Shown here: positions 24,291-36,235 of the stretch, piece after piece
How the letters are laid out: each line of letters begins with the position of its first letter
How positions within the stretch are numbered: the stretch's first letter is position 1
From: Homarus americanus
Lineage: Eukaryota > Arthropoda > Malacostraca > Decapoda > Nephropidae
Reading direction: 5' to 3'
DNA length: 64,000 nt
NCBI RefSeq assembly: GCF_018991925.1
Contig: NW_024729645.1
Location: forward strand, 248,001 to 312,000
The notes under the pieces: generated by a model
What the model was told of the DNA's origin: nothing
Seen by the model: only the letters and a program-made list of their open reading frames with translations
The model's database searches: none
Position numbers and translations under genes: made by a program

Positions 24291-25975
24291 ATTTGACGGG
24301 TGATGAGAGGTGCTGCTGCTGTACTGTACAGGGTAAGAGGCTGGAGGCACGAGTGTACTGCTGTCCATTACAAGTCAATTATTACTGTCACATCCCCGAG
24401 GCGCAGCGCCGGACAAATCTGCTGGTGTGGTGCCTCATGTTACCACTCCGTTATACACGTATTGTTAACTCCCTTGCCATACATATAAGTTTTTTTGGGG
24501 GGAATTAAATACTTCATTGGGGTGTTGTACTATACTGTATTTTGCTGTTTGTATACCACATCGTCATGATCACACAGCTAATAACTAAAAATAACACTTA
24601 ACAGCTGTTTTAAGTTACAACTAATAACTATTACATAGCAGTAATGACCTAATCATAATTATGTCCTAACAATACTGTAGTTATGACCAAACAACTGCTA
24701 TTAATAATGTTGCTTAACTATGATATAACGATACAGGTAGCCAGATCATAACATAATTATAATCATTACTACTTTATTATTATTGATCTCTGATAAACCT
24801 ATTGCGAATTATAATTATAACTTGGATCATTACTAACTTTACTTGTATTTTTATCAGTAATATTGTTTTCCCATGCCACCAAATAAAAAAAACTCAAAGT
24901 ACGTATTACTAGTTTATCTTCAAGACAGATCAATTTTTGCTATATCGATGACTGCTGGCCTTGTACAATACACCAACTCCCTGCGTGAAATTTGATCATG
25001 CATAACTCATGAACCAACTCCTCAAGGTATCGACAAAAGCACTTCACTACACTAGCAGGTTCAGTGCATTAACAACTTGGACAATAAAATACTCTACAGT
25101 TACTATTACTAAAGATAAAGGTTCAACTGCTTGATATTTAACACACGATTATATACTGGACCAGACTCATTTTTCCCCTTTTCGAGGGATTACCATTTTT
25201 ACCACTTTTCCGTTTTCATTCTTTTTTTTCCATTTTCCTTCTTTAAAGTTAGATGTGTTTTCTCCCTGGTTCTTCGTTTTCCTGCTGTCATTGTTTATCC
25301 TGGGTCCACTAATGTACTATTTACTAAAATTTCTGTTTCCTTATTTTCAATATTTTCTCCAAATTTACTGCTTTTGCCATTCTCTTACTACAGTATTTTC
25401 AGTATTTTACTTGTTTTCGTCAAATTTCTAATTATGCATCAAAACATAAATAAAATACATTATATATACAGTACAGGATAGTATACAGTATTAAATAGCA
25501 AATAATAATGAGAAAATTGAAAAGTAAATAAAATGAAAAAAAAACGGAGAAAGTAAGAATAAAACAAAAGAAAAATTATAAACAATGAGAAAATAGAAAA
25601 TAAAAACAATAAGAAAAATAAGGGTTGAAAAAAAATAAGTTAAAAAAAGAGATGCAGTACTAAAACACAGGAAAAAAATAAAAATAAATAAAATGAGAAT
25701 ATACATGAAAGGAAGAAAACACAAAAATATATACAGTACAGTACATACAAAAGACGAAAACGTAAAAAATTAGACCAATACTAAAATATATACAAAAAGG
25801 GAAAAAAAGAGTAAATCTAAGTAAAACTGAAGATGGAAAAAAAAAGAAATGGAAAAAAAAAATTAAGGAGAAAATAAAAAACGCTGGAATTAATGTAGCC
25901 GACCAAATATACTTTTAGGTCCAACTTTTCACTGTTTTTATGAGCAAGTTTTCTTTAAAGTTTGAGTACCTTCAT
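24291..25975. other. No gene seen; very AT-rich DNA
   Basis: 24300-25480 is AT-rich with many ATAATTAT and TACAGTA motifs. 25490-25900 is an A-rich purine tract (AAAATAAA/GAAAAA). No coding or RNA gene signal. Confidence 0.5.
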
Positions 25976-26514
25976 GCCAGGAGGAGGAAGAGGGAAGGAG
26001 AGAAAAAGAGGGAAGGAGAGAAAAAGAGGGAAGAAGAGAAGAAGAGGGAACGTAAGAGTGAAAAGAGAAGAAGGTAGAGGAAGAGGGTGTAAAGAGGAAC
26101 AAGGGAGGAGGTGGTAAGGAGGAGGAAGAAGGCTAGGAGAGAGAAGGAAGGCGAAGAGATTGGAGAGAGGAGGAAGGAGAGGAGAGAGGGGGAAGGTTGA
26201 GGAGAGATAAGGTGAAAGGAGAGGAGATAGGAGGTAGAAAGGAGGAGGAAGAGAACGTGGAGAGGTGGTGGGAAGGAGGAAGAGGAGGAGGGTGAAGAGA
26301 GGAGCTAGGAAGGAAGCAAATGAGAGAACAAAGGGGAAGATGGGAGAGAGATACAGAGAGGAAAGTAGGGAAGAGAAAGAGAGAATGTGAAGGATGACGT
26401 AAAAGGTGAAGAAGGGAAAAATGAGAAGGATAGACAGAAGAGTAAAAGGGTAAAAATATTATAAGAGAAAATAATGAGACATGACGAAAGGAGGAGGAGG
26501 AGGAAAAAATGAAG

Positions 26515-26515
<1 letters not shown>
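25976..26515. repeat. Polypurine GGAGGAAGA tract
   Basis: About 540 bp almost purely A/G on the plus strand, irregular period, leading into (GA)n. Confidence 0.9.

Positions 26516-26597
<82 letters not shown>
26516..26597. repeat. (GA)n microsatellite
   Basis: About 40 GA repeats. Confidence 0.98.
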
Positions 26598-26600
<3 letters not shown>

Positions 26601-26988
26601 TAATATTAGATTTGTTTTTCTCCCTCTATTATGTCAAACCTCCTCATTATATATTATCACACACACACACTCCTTACCATTCGTTCACTTTCTATTCCTC
26701 TCAATACACGATGAAACTCACCCATAACTAGCTCTCTCTCAACCCCCACATCACCTTATTTCTGTATCTTAACTCTTTACAGCCTATTCACCCAACATAT
26801 TGCCCTCCAGTTCCTCATAATCAGAAGCTTCTAATGTGATCTTTTCTCTCACACCCATAGCAGGTAGCTGAGAGTTTTCCTGTACTGTATGTGCTAATCT
26901 TTCCCTCTGATACAGTTCTCTTTCCATATACAATTCTCAGTGCATCCATTACTTTTCTTTCCCTCTCTCACATTTCATCAATTTATAG
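26598..26988. other. No gene seen
   Basis: Pyrimidine-rich unique-looking DNA between two microsatellites. Confidence 0.4.

Positions 26989-27034
<46 letters not shown>
26989..27034. repeat. (AAT)n microsatellite
   Basis: About 15 AAT repeats. Confidence 0.97.
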
Positions 27035-27037
<3 letters not shown>

Positions 27038-27111
27038 CAATTATAATAATGGTAAAAAAAATCACAATAATGAAATCAAATAACAGTAATTATGAATATA
27101 TACCAGTTTTA

Positions 27112-29590
27112 TCACCACCAGCACAACACACGTCACACCAGCACAACACAAGCCACAACACACGTCACACCGGCACAACACACGTCACAACACACGTCAC
27201 ACCAGCACAACACACGTCACACCAGCACAACACACGTCACACCAGCACAACACGTCACCCGGCACAACACACGTCACACCGGCACAACACACGTCACACC
27301 AGCACAACACACACGTCACACCAGCGCAACACGTCACACCGGCACAACACGCCACACCGGCTGTACACGCCACACCAGCACAACACGTCACACCGGCACA
27401 ACACACGCCACACCGGCACAACACACGCCACACCGGCACAACACGTCACACCAGCACAACACACGTCACACCAGCACAACACACGTCACACCAGCACAAC
27501 ACACGTCACACCGGCACAACACACGTCACACCGGCACAACACACGCCACACCGGCACAACACACGTCACACCAGCACAACACACGTCACTACCACAACAC
27601 ACGTCACCAGCACAACACACGTCACACCAGCACAACACACGTCACACCGCACACACACGCCACACCGGCACAACACACGTCACACCGGCACACGTCACAC
27701 CAGCACACACGTCACCCGGCACAACACACGTCACACCGGCACAACACGCCACACCGGCACAACACACGCCACACCAGCACAACACACGTCACACCGGCAC
27801 AACACACGCACACGGCACAACACACGTCACACCAGCACAACACACGTCACACCGGCACAACACGTCACACCAGCACAACACACGTCACACCGGCACAACA
27901 CACGTCACACCAGCACAACACACGTCACCAGCACAACACACGCACACCAGCACAACACACGCCACACCAGCACAACACACGCCACACCGGCACAACACAC
28001 GTCACACCAGCACAACACACGTCACACCGGCACAACACGTCACACCAGCACAACACACGTCACACCAGCACAACACACGTCACACCAGCACAACACACGT
28101 CACACCAGCACAACACACGTCACACCAGCACAACACACGTCACACCAGCACAACACACGTCACACCGGCACAACACACGTCACACCAGCACAACAAACGT
28201 CACACCAGCACAACACACGCCACACCAGCACAACACACGTCACACCGGCACAACACGTCACCGGCACAACACGTCACACCAGCACAACACACGTCACACC
28301 AGCACAACACACGCCACACCAGCACAACAACACGTCACATCGGCACAACACACGTCACACCAGCACAACACACGCCACACCAGCACAACACACGTCACAC
28401 CGGCACAACACACGTCACACCGGCACAACACGCCACACCAGCACAACACACGTCACACCAGCACAACACACGTCCACCGGCACAACACACGTCACACCAG
28501 CACAACACGTCACACCGGCACAACACACGTCACACCAGCGTACACACACACACCAGCACAACACACGTCACCCGCACAACACACGTCACACCGGCACAAC
28601 ACACGCCACACCGGCACAACACACGTCACCAGCACAACACACGTCACACCAGCACAACACGTCACACCGGCACAACACACGTCACACGGCACAACACACG
28701 TCACACCGGCACAACACACGTCACACCAGCACAACACACGTCACACCGGCACAACACACGTCACACCAGCACAACACACGTCACACCAGCACAACACACA
28801 CAACACACGTCACACCAGCACAACACACGTCACACCAGCACAACACACACACCAGCACAACACACGTCACAACACACGTCACACCGGCACAACACACGTC
28901 ACACCAGCACAACACACGCCACACCAGCACAACACACGTCACACCGGCACAACACACGTCACTCACACCATCACAACACACGTCACACCAGCACAACACA
29001 CGTCCACCGGCACAACACACGCCACAGGCACAACACCACACCAGCACAACACACGTCACACCAGCACAACACACGTCACACACAGTCACGCACACACAAC
29101 ACACGTCACACCAGCACAACCACACACGGCACCGGCACAACACGTCACACCAGCACAACACACGCCACACCAGCACAACACAGGTCACACCAGCACAACA
29201 CACGTCACACCGGCACAACACGCCACACCAGCACAACACACGTCACACCAGCACCACACAGGTCACACCAGTACAACACAGGTCACACCAGCACCACACA
29301 GGTCACACCAGTACAACACACGCCACACCAGCACAACACACGTCACACCAGTACAACACAGGTCACACCAGCACCACACAGGTCACACCAGCACAACACA
29401 CGCCACACAGCACAACACAGGTCACACCAGCACAACACAGGTCACACCAGCACACAGGTCACACCAGCCACCACACAGGTCACACCAGCACAACACACGC
29501 CACACCAGCACAACACAGGTCACACCAGCACAACACAGGTCACACCAGCACAACACAGGTCACACCAGCACCACACACGCCACACCAGGA
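27112..29590. repeat. 20-bp minisatellite, about 120 copies
   Basis: About 2.48 kb of 20-bp units, CACACCAGCACAACACACGT, with the exact period clear at 28041-28160. Variable sites are CCAGC/CCGGC and ACGTCAC/ACGCCAC. In the last 400 bp ACGTCAC is largely replaced by AGGTCAC and CAACACA by CACCACA. Two frames of 853 and 856 residues run through in different phases, showing that openness comes from the stop-free unit. No mucin-like or other gene is called. Confidence 0.97.
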
Positions 29591-30190
29591 GGGGGGGAGG
29601 GTAAAATACTCCTAATTCCTCCACGAACATTCACTCACACGCTAAACTCTTGATCATCGCTCATGAGCCCTGCTGAATGAGCCTTGACCCTGCCAACTCT
29701 GATCTCTTGACTCTGCCACCATTGACCCTGCCACCACTGACCTTTGATCTCTTGACTCTGCCACCACTGACTTCTTGACCCTGCCACCACTGACCCCTAA
29801 CCTCTTGACCCTGCCACCCCTAAACCCATGACACTACCATCGCTGACCCTTGACCCTGCCACCGCTGACCTCTTGACCCTGCCATCACCTAATCTAACCT
29901 ACCCTTTGGCCCTAAGATTTTGACATATAATTCTTTTACTTAAGTTCTGACCTCAAGAATTTAATTTGACCTTTGACTCCTTGACCTTAAATCCTGGGAG
30001 TATGGCCTAACTCGACCTCAAGCGAACACAGCAGGTCTAACTCTCAATATAAGGGATATCTCATGGCGTGTAGCCGGGTAGGATACTAACAGACCGATGC
30101 TCATAATAATAATAATGAATTGTAACAAAAATCCAAATACTGTATGACACACAGTTTTGTATTGTTGACTAGATAAAAATCAAAAGCACA
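29591..30190. repeat. TGACC/CTGCCACCAC degenerate repeat, then unique DNA
   Basis: 29680-29890 contains irregular copies of CTCTTGACCCTGCCACCACT. The rest, to 30190, is unique-looking sequence with no gene. Confidence 0.65.
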
Positions 30191-30226
30191 AAGACAGACA
30201 GACAGACAGACAGAGAGACAGACAGA
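30191..30226. repeat. (GACA)n microsatellite
   Basis: Short run of about eight GACA/GAGA tetranucleotides. Confidence 0.9.
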
Positions 30227-30730
30227 CCCACACACACTTACAACCACGTTACCACTTAGAGAAAAAAATTATATTTTACTTAAAATTTAAGATAACACGA
30301 GCGGAAGCATAACCTATCCGCACCCCATTACCAAGGATGGTTAAATACCGAACTTGTGACGCAGTTACCGTAAACTGATGTAATTACCGCTGGAAACTAT
30401 CTAATGTCATCGTTTTCTTTGACACCTGAGGAACTACGCGAACCGTTATCAATGCAACAACCGGTATATTTTGACGTGATTTGCCCACCAAACATTTATC
30501 ATGAGGACCTTGTCACATGCTCATCAAAACCTACCAAGTTATTTTGAAGACAGACACACACAGAGGTTCAAAAACAATACCCTGTCCCTCTGTTGTGATG
30601 GGCTGGGTAATAATAATAATAATAATAAAAAAAAACCTTGAGTAGTGTTGAGGAGCGGCAGGAAGACGACACATTTAACAAGTGACAGCTAAACAAAGGT
30701 CACTCAGTAACACAAAGGTCACTGCCAGGT
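30227..30730. other. No gene seen
   Basis: AT-rich; a short (AAT)n at about 30608-30626. No coding signal. Confidence 0.4.
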
Positions 30731-30732
30731 TG

Positions 30733-30800
30733 ATGAAGGTCAACACTCATACCCTACTGAGTCTTGTATGAGTAACACCCACTTTAAAGGTTGTCATCCT
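30733..30800. repeat. Recurring AAGGTCAA...ATGAGTAACAC element, copy 1
   Basis: GAAGGTCAACACTCATACCC then GAGTCTTGTATGAGTAACACC. Aligns with 30908-30960 and 32175-32240. Confidence 0.65.
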
Positions 30801-30848
30801 TGCAGCTGGAGGAGTGAGCGAGTGGAAGGAAGCAACAGAGAAAGAGAG

Positions 30849-30890
30849 AGGAAGGAAGGAAGGAAGGAAGGAAGGAAGGAAGGAAGGAAA
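30849..30890. repeat. (GGAA)n microsatellite
   Basis: About ten AAGG tetranucleotides. Confidence 0.97.
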
Positions 30891-30907
30891 ATACAAGGAG
30901 GGAGGGA

Positions 30908-30960
30908 GGTTGAAGGTCAATCGTGTTGCCTCAGTGAATTATTGATGAGTAACACACACA
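30908..30960. repeat. Recurring AAGGTCAA...ATGAGTAACAC element, copy 2
   Basis: GAAGGTCAATCGTGTTGCCT then CAGTGAATTATTGATGAGTAAC. It sits immediately before the 29-bp purine array. Confidence 0.7.
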
Positions 30961-31077
30961 AAGATTTTTATTCTAACTCCATTCCCTGTGCTGGTTGAGA
31001 AGGAAGGAAGAGACAAGGAAGATGAATCAGGAGGAAAGAAGGAGGCAAGGAAAACATAATCTGGAAGGAACACACAC

Positions 31078-32150
31078 TTAGGAGGAAGGAAAGTGACAAG
31101 GAAGACATAATGAGGAGGAGGGAGGTAAGGAAGACATAATGAGGAGGGAGGTAAGGAAGACATAATGAGGAAGAAGGAGGTAAGGAAGACACAATGAGGA
31201 AGAAGGAGGTAAGGAAGACACAATGAGGAAGAAGGAGGTAAGGAAGACATAATGAGGAAGAAGGAGGTAAGGAAGACATAATGAGGAAGAAGGAGGTAAG
31301 GAAGACATAATGAGGAAGGGAGGTAAGGAAGACATAATGAGGAAGAAGGAGGTAAGGAAGACAGAAGACGAGGAAAGAGGGTAAGGAAGACATAATGAGG
31401 AAGAAGGAGGTAAGGAAGACACAATGAGGAAGGAGGTAAGGAAGACATAATGAGGAAGAAGGAGGTAAGGAAGACATAATGAGGAAGAAGGAGGTAAGGA
31501 AGACACAATGAGGAAGGAGGTAAGGAAGACATAATGAGGAAGAAGGAGGTAAGGAAGACATAATGAGGAAGGAGGTAAGGAAGACATAATGAGGAAGAAG
31601 GAGGTAAGGAAGACAAGGACAAATGAAGAGGAAGGAGGTAAGGAAGACATAATGAGGAGGAAGGAGGTAAGGAAGACATAATGAGGAAGGAGGTAAGAAA
31701 GACATAATGAGGAGAAAGGAGGTAAGGAAGACATAATGAGGAAGAAGGAGGTAAGGAAGACATAATGGGGAAGAAGGTAAGAAAGACATAATGAGGGGAG
31801 ATGAGGAAGAGGTAAGGGAAGACATAATGAGGAAGGGAGGTAAGGAAGACATAATGAGGAGGAAGGAGGTATGGAAGACATGAGGAGGAAGGAGGTATGG
31901 AAGACATAATGAGGAAGGAGGTAAGGAAGACATAATGAGGAAGAAGGTAAGGAAGACATAATGAGGAGGAAGGGGAAGACATGAGGGAAGGAGGTATGGA
32001 AGACATAATGAGGAAGGAGGTGGAAGACATAATGAGGAAGGAGGTAAGGAAGACATAATGAGGAAGGAGGTAAGGAAGACACAATGAGGAAGAAGGAGGT
32101 AAGGAAGACATAATGAGGAAGAAGGATGTAAGGAAGACATAATGAGGAGG
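31078..32150. repeat. 29-bp purine-rich minisatellite
   Basis: About 40 units of 29 bp (31202 to 31231): GAAGGAGGTAAGGAAGACAT followed by AATGAGGAA, with shortened units (loss of GAAGAA). The plus strand is almost all purine except for the CAT/CAC. Minus-strand frames of 375-418 residues (LPPSSSLCLPYL type) are open in all three phases and are repeat artefacts. Confidence 0.95.
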
Positions 32151-32174
32151 AAGAGCCAAGGAGAGAGGGGTGAT

Positions 32175-32240
32175 GAGGGTCAATTTTGTTGCCATAGTGA
32201 GTCACTTATGAGTTACACTCACTTGAGGGGGGGTTGTAAC
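32175..32240. repeat. Recurring AAGGTCAA...ATGAGTAACAC element, copy 3
   Basis: GAGGGTCAATTTTGTTGCCA then TAGTGAGTCACTTATGAGTTAC, continuing into GGGGGTTGTAACTCTCCTC, which resembles the copy 1 tail. It lies between the 29-bp array and the next purine tract. Confidence 0.7.
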
Positions 32241-33215
32241 TCTCCTCTTGGTGGGGAGAGGAAGGGGGGAAAGAAGAGGAGGGAGTAACGGAGGAGGGGA
32301 GGAAGTGGAGGGAAACAGGAAGAGAGGAAAGAGGAGGGGAAGAAGAAGTAGCAGAAAAAAGGAAGGAAGAGGAGGGGGTAAAAAGGGGGAAGGAAGATGA
32401 GGAAGGGAAGAGAAGGCGGAGAGGAAAAGGTGGAAGGAATTAAAGAAGAAAAGGAGGACAGTGGGGAAGAGAAGATAGGAAGGGGAAGGTGGAGTAGGAG
32501 GAGAAGAGAAAGCAGAGAGAAGAAAATAAGAAGGAAGACAAGAAGTACAAAGATGGAGGAAGAGAAGAGAAAAGAAGGAAGAGAAGAGAAAGAAAGAAGG
32601 AAGAGACAAGAAGGGAAGAGGAAGAATAATTGGAGAAAAATTAGGAAAGTAGTCTTGAAGTAGAGAGGAAGTGGCGGAAACAAGAAGATAATGAATGAAG
32701 GAGAGAAGGAAGAGGGGGAAACAAGATGGGAAACGTAGGAAACTAGAAGGAAGGAGAGAGAGAGATAGAAGAGAAGGAGGAAACAAGGAAGGAGGAAGGG
32801 AAAATCGAGAGGAGGCAACTAATAATAAATCAATGAAGAAGAAAGTGATGTATAAAGACAAAGTGGATGATGATGTGGATGACAGAAAACAAGAAGAGGA
32901 GGAGTACGTGGAGAAACAAGGTAAAGTAGATAGGGAGGAAGAGGAGGAAAAGAGGAAGAAAGAGGAGTAAGAGGAAGAAAATGAAGGAGAAAAAAGAGAA
33001 GAGGGGGAAGAGAAAGATGAATATGAAAGGAAGAAGAAGAGATAGCAGAAGAAAGAAAAGAGGAGACACAACAACGTAAAAGAAACAGCGAAAAGGAAAG
33101 AAATGGAAAAGAAGTGACAATAAAGAAAAATACTAAATTATGAGAAGTTGAACGAGGGAGAAGAGGAGGTGTACGATAAAGCGGAAGACAAAGGAATGAA
33201 GAGGAGGAGGAAGTG
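32241..33215. repeat. Long polypurine tract, GGAAGAGG-rich
   Basis: Nearly 1 kb of almost uninterrupted purine on the plus strand, without a fixed period. Minus-strand Ser/Phe/Leu-rich frames up to 290 residues are composition artefacts. Confidence 0.9.
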
Positions 33216-33292
33216 TAGATAACAGAGGCAACAGACAACAAGCGCGCTGCATTAAGACGTAGAAGGAGCAGAGGGGGACGCGTGGCTGTCAG

Positions 33293-33455
33293 TGAGTCAG
33301 TGAGTGAGTCAATGTGAGGTGAAGGAGTGAGTCAATGTGAGGTGAGGGAGTGAGTCAAGGCGAGGTGAGGGAGTGAGTCAAGGCGAGGTGAGGGAGTGAG
33401 TCAAGGCGAGGTGAGGGAGTGAGTCAATGTGAGGTGAGGGAGTGAGTCAAGGTGA
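33293..33455. repeat. 23-bp minisatellite with invariant TGAGTCA cores
   Basis: Units GAGGTGAGGGAGTGAGTCAA plus GGC or TGT. The heptamer TGAGTCA, the AP-1 consensus, is intact at 33293, 33305, 33328, 33351, 33374, 33397, 33420 and 33443: seven successive copies are exactly 23 bp apart. Whether AP-1 binds here is inference. Confidence 0.93.
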
Positions 33456-33519
33456 GTGGGACAGTGTTTGTTTCCTGAGTCGTGGTTGTTCTGTCGCTTG
33501 TCACGTATTGATTGTTTTA

Positions 33520-35905
33520 CCTTACCACTACCTCCACTACCCCCCATCCCTTACCACCACTACCCCTTACCATCCCCACCCTACCACCCTACCACCACCA
33601 CCACCCTTACCACCACTACCACCGTCCCCACCACCACTACCACCCACCACTACCACTCCACCACCTTTACCACCTACCCCATCCTTACCACCACTACCCC
33701 CATCTCTTACCACCACTAACACCATCCTTACCACCACTACCACCCACTACCACCGTCCCTTCCTTACCACCACCACCAACCACCGTCTACCACCACTACC
33801 ACCACCCTACCACCACTACCATCCTTACCACCACTACCACCATCCCTTACCACCACCATCACACCCACCACAACCACCATCACCACCACTATCACCATCA
33901 TACCACTACCACCACTACCACCATCCCTTACCACCACAACCACCATCCCTTACCACCACTACCACCATCCTTACCACCACTATCACCATCCTTACCACTA
34001 CAACCACCATCCCTAGCACCATCCCATCCTTTACCACTACCACCACCTTACCACCACCCACCGTCCCTTACCCCACACCACCACCCTTACCCACCACTAC
34101 ATACCACCACCACCATACCACCACCCTACCACCATCCCTTACCACCACTACCACCATCCCTTACCACCACTACCACCATTCACCCCACCACACCACCACT
34201 ACCACCATTCCACTACCACCACACCACCACTACCACCACCACTACCACCATCCCTTACCACCACTACCACCCATCCTTACCTACCATACCACCACTACCC
34301 TACCTACCCCACTACCACACCACCACCATCACCACCACCATCCCGCCACCACGACCACCATTATCTCTAACCCCACCACTAACACCATTCCTTACCACCA
34401 CCACCCCTACCACCACTATCACCATTATCTCTAACCCTTACCACCACTAACACCACTACCACCATTATCTAACCCACCACCACCTAACACCATCCCTTAC
34501 CACTATTATCACCATCCCTTACCACCACTACCACCCACCCCACCACTATCACCGTCACCCACTACCACCACCCCTACCACCACTATCACCATCCCTTACC
34601 ACCACTAACACCATCCTTACCACCACTATACCATCCCTTACCACTAACACCGTCCTTACAACCACTACCACCATCCCTTACAACCACTACCACCATCCAC
34701 CACCACTACCACCATTATCTCTAACCCTTACCACCACTACCACCATCCCTTACCACCACTACCACCATCCCTACCACTATTATCACCATCCCTACCACCA
34801 CTACCGCCATTATCTCTAACCCTTACCACCACTAACACCATTCCTTACCACCACTAACACCATTCCTACCACCACCACCCCCTACCACTATCACCATTAT
34901 CTCTAACCCCTACCACCACTATCACCATCCCTTACCACCACTACCACCATCCTTACCACCACTACCCCCATCCCTTACCACCACTACCCCCATCTCTTAC
35001 CACCACTACCATTATCTCTAACCCCCTACCACTAACACCATCCCTTACCACCACTACCACCACTACCACCCCACCACACATCACCACTCCTTACCACCAC
35101 TATACCGTCCCTTACCACCAGTAACACCATCCTTACCACCACCCTACCACCACTATCACCATCCCTACCACCACTAACACCATCCCTTACCACCACTATA
35201 CGTCCCTTACCACCACTAACACCATCCCTTACCACCACTATACCACCACCACCACCCTTACCACCCACTACCACCACTACAACCATCCCTTACCACCACT
35301 ACCACCATCCATTACCACCATTAACACCATACCACCACTACCACCTAACACCATTCCCACCACCACCTCTAACACCATTCCTTACCACCACTACCACCGT
35401 CCCTTACCACCACTACCACATCCCTTACCACCACTAACACCATCCCTTACCACCACTACCACCATCCTTACCACCTAACACCGTCCCTTACCACCACTAC
35501 CGTCCCCACCACTAACACCATCCCTTACCACCACTGACACCATCCACTACCACGTCCCTACCACTAACACCGTCCCTACCACCATTACACTCATTACCAC
35601 TACCACCATTATTTCCATCCCACCACCACTAACACTATCATTACCACCATAACCACAATCCCTTACCACCACTACTACCATTACACTCATTACCACTAAC
35701 ATCATCCCCTACCACCACTACCACCATCCCTTACCACCACTAACACTATCCCTTACCACCACTACAACCATCCTTTACTACCATTACACTCATTACCACT
35801 AACATCATCCCCTACCACCACTACCACCATCCTTTACTACAAATACCACAATCCCTTACTAACACTACCACCAACCCTTACCACCACTAACACCATCCCT
35901 TACCT
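33520..35905. repeat. CCACCACTACCACCATCCCTTA-type minisatellite, 2.4 kb
   Basis: C/A/T array, virtually G-free on the plus strand, with a period near 22 bp: CCACCACTACCACCATCC then CTTA. Variants add CATTATCTCTAACCCTTA. The minus strand is GGTGGT-rich. Open Thr/Pro/His frames exist in every plus phase up to 330 residues and are not genes. Confidence 0.94.
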
Positions 35906-35923
35906 CAACAACGCACCTTCAAT

Positions 35924-36235
35924 AAGGTAACTAACACATCAATCACTATGGCAACTAACACATCAATCACTATGGCAACTAACACATCAATCACTATGGC
36001 AACTAACACATCAATCACTATGGCAACTAACACATCAATCACTATAGCAACTAACACATCAATCACTATGGCAACTAACACATCAATCACTATGGCAACT
36101 AACACATCAATCACTATGGCAACTAACACATCAATCACTATGGCAACTAACACATCAATCACTATGGCAACTAAGGCACCAGTCACTATGGCAACTGAGG
36201 CACCAATCACTATGGCAACTGAGGCACCAACCAAC
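35924..36235. repeat. 24-bp minisatellite, MATNTSIT-coding if translated
   Basis: About 12 units of 24 bp (ATG at 35948 and 35972). They are perfect except for a few substitutions, and the last three copies diverge (GCAACTGAGGCACCAATCAC). A plus frame of 118 residues begins with MATNTSIT repeats and runs 20-25 residues past the array, while the minus frame is equally open (VAIVIDVL). I see no splice, promoter or domain support for either. Confidence 0.93.

Noticed and set aside
27034..29653. Two plus-strand open frames above 850 residues (His/Thr/Gln repeats)
   Set aside because: They overlap in different phases across a 20-bp array with no stop codons; openness follows from the unit, not from selection.
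30939..32205. Minus-strand frames of 375-418 residues resembling membrane or secreted proteins
   Set aside because: Leu/Ser/Pro repeats from the 29-bp purine array, open in all three phases.
32202..33241. 290-residue hydrophobic minus-strand frame
   Set aside because: Complement of a polypurine tract (TTC/CTC/TCC codons give Phe, Leu, Ser); no domain or start context.
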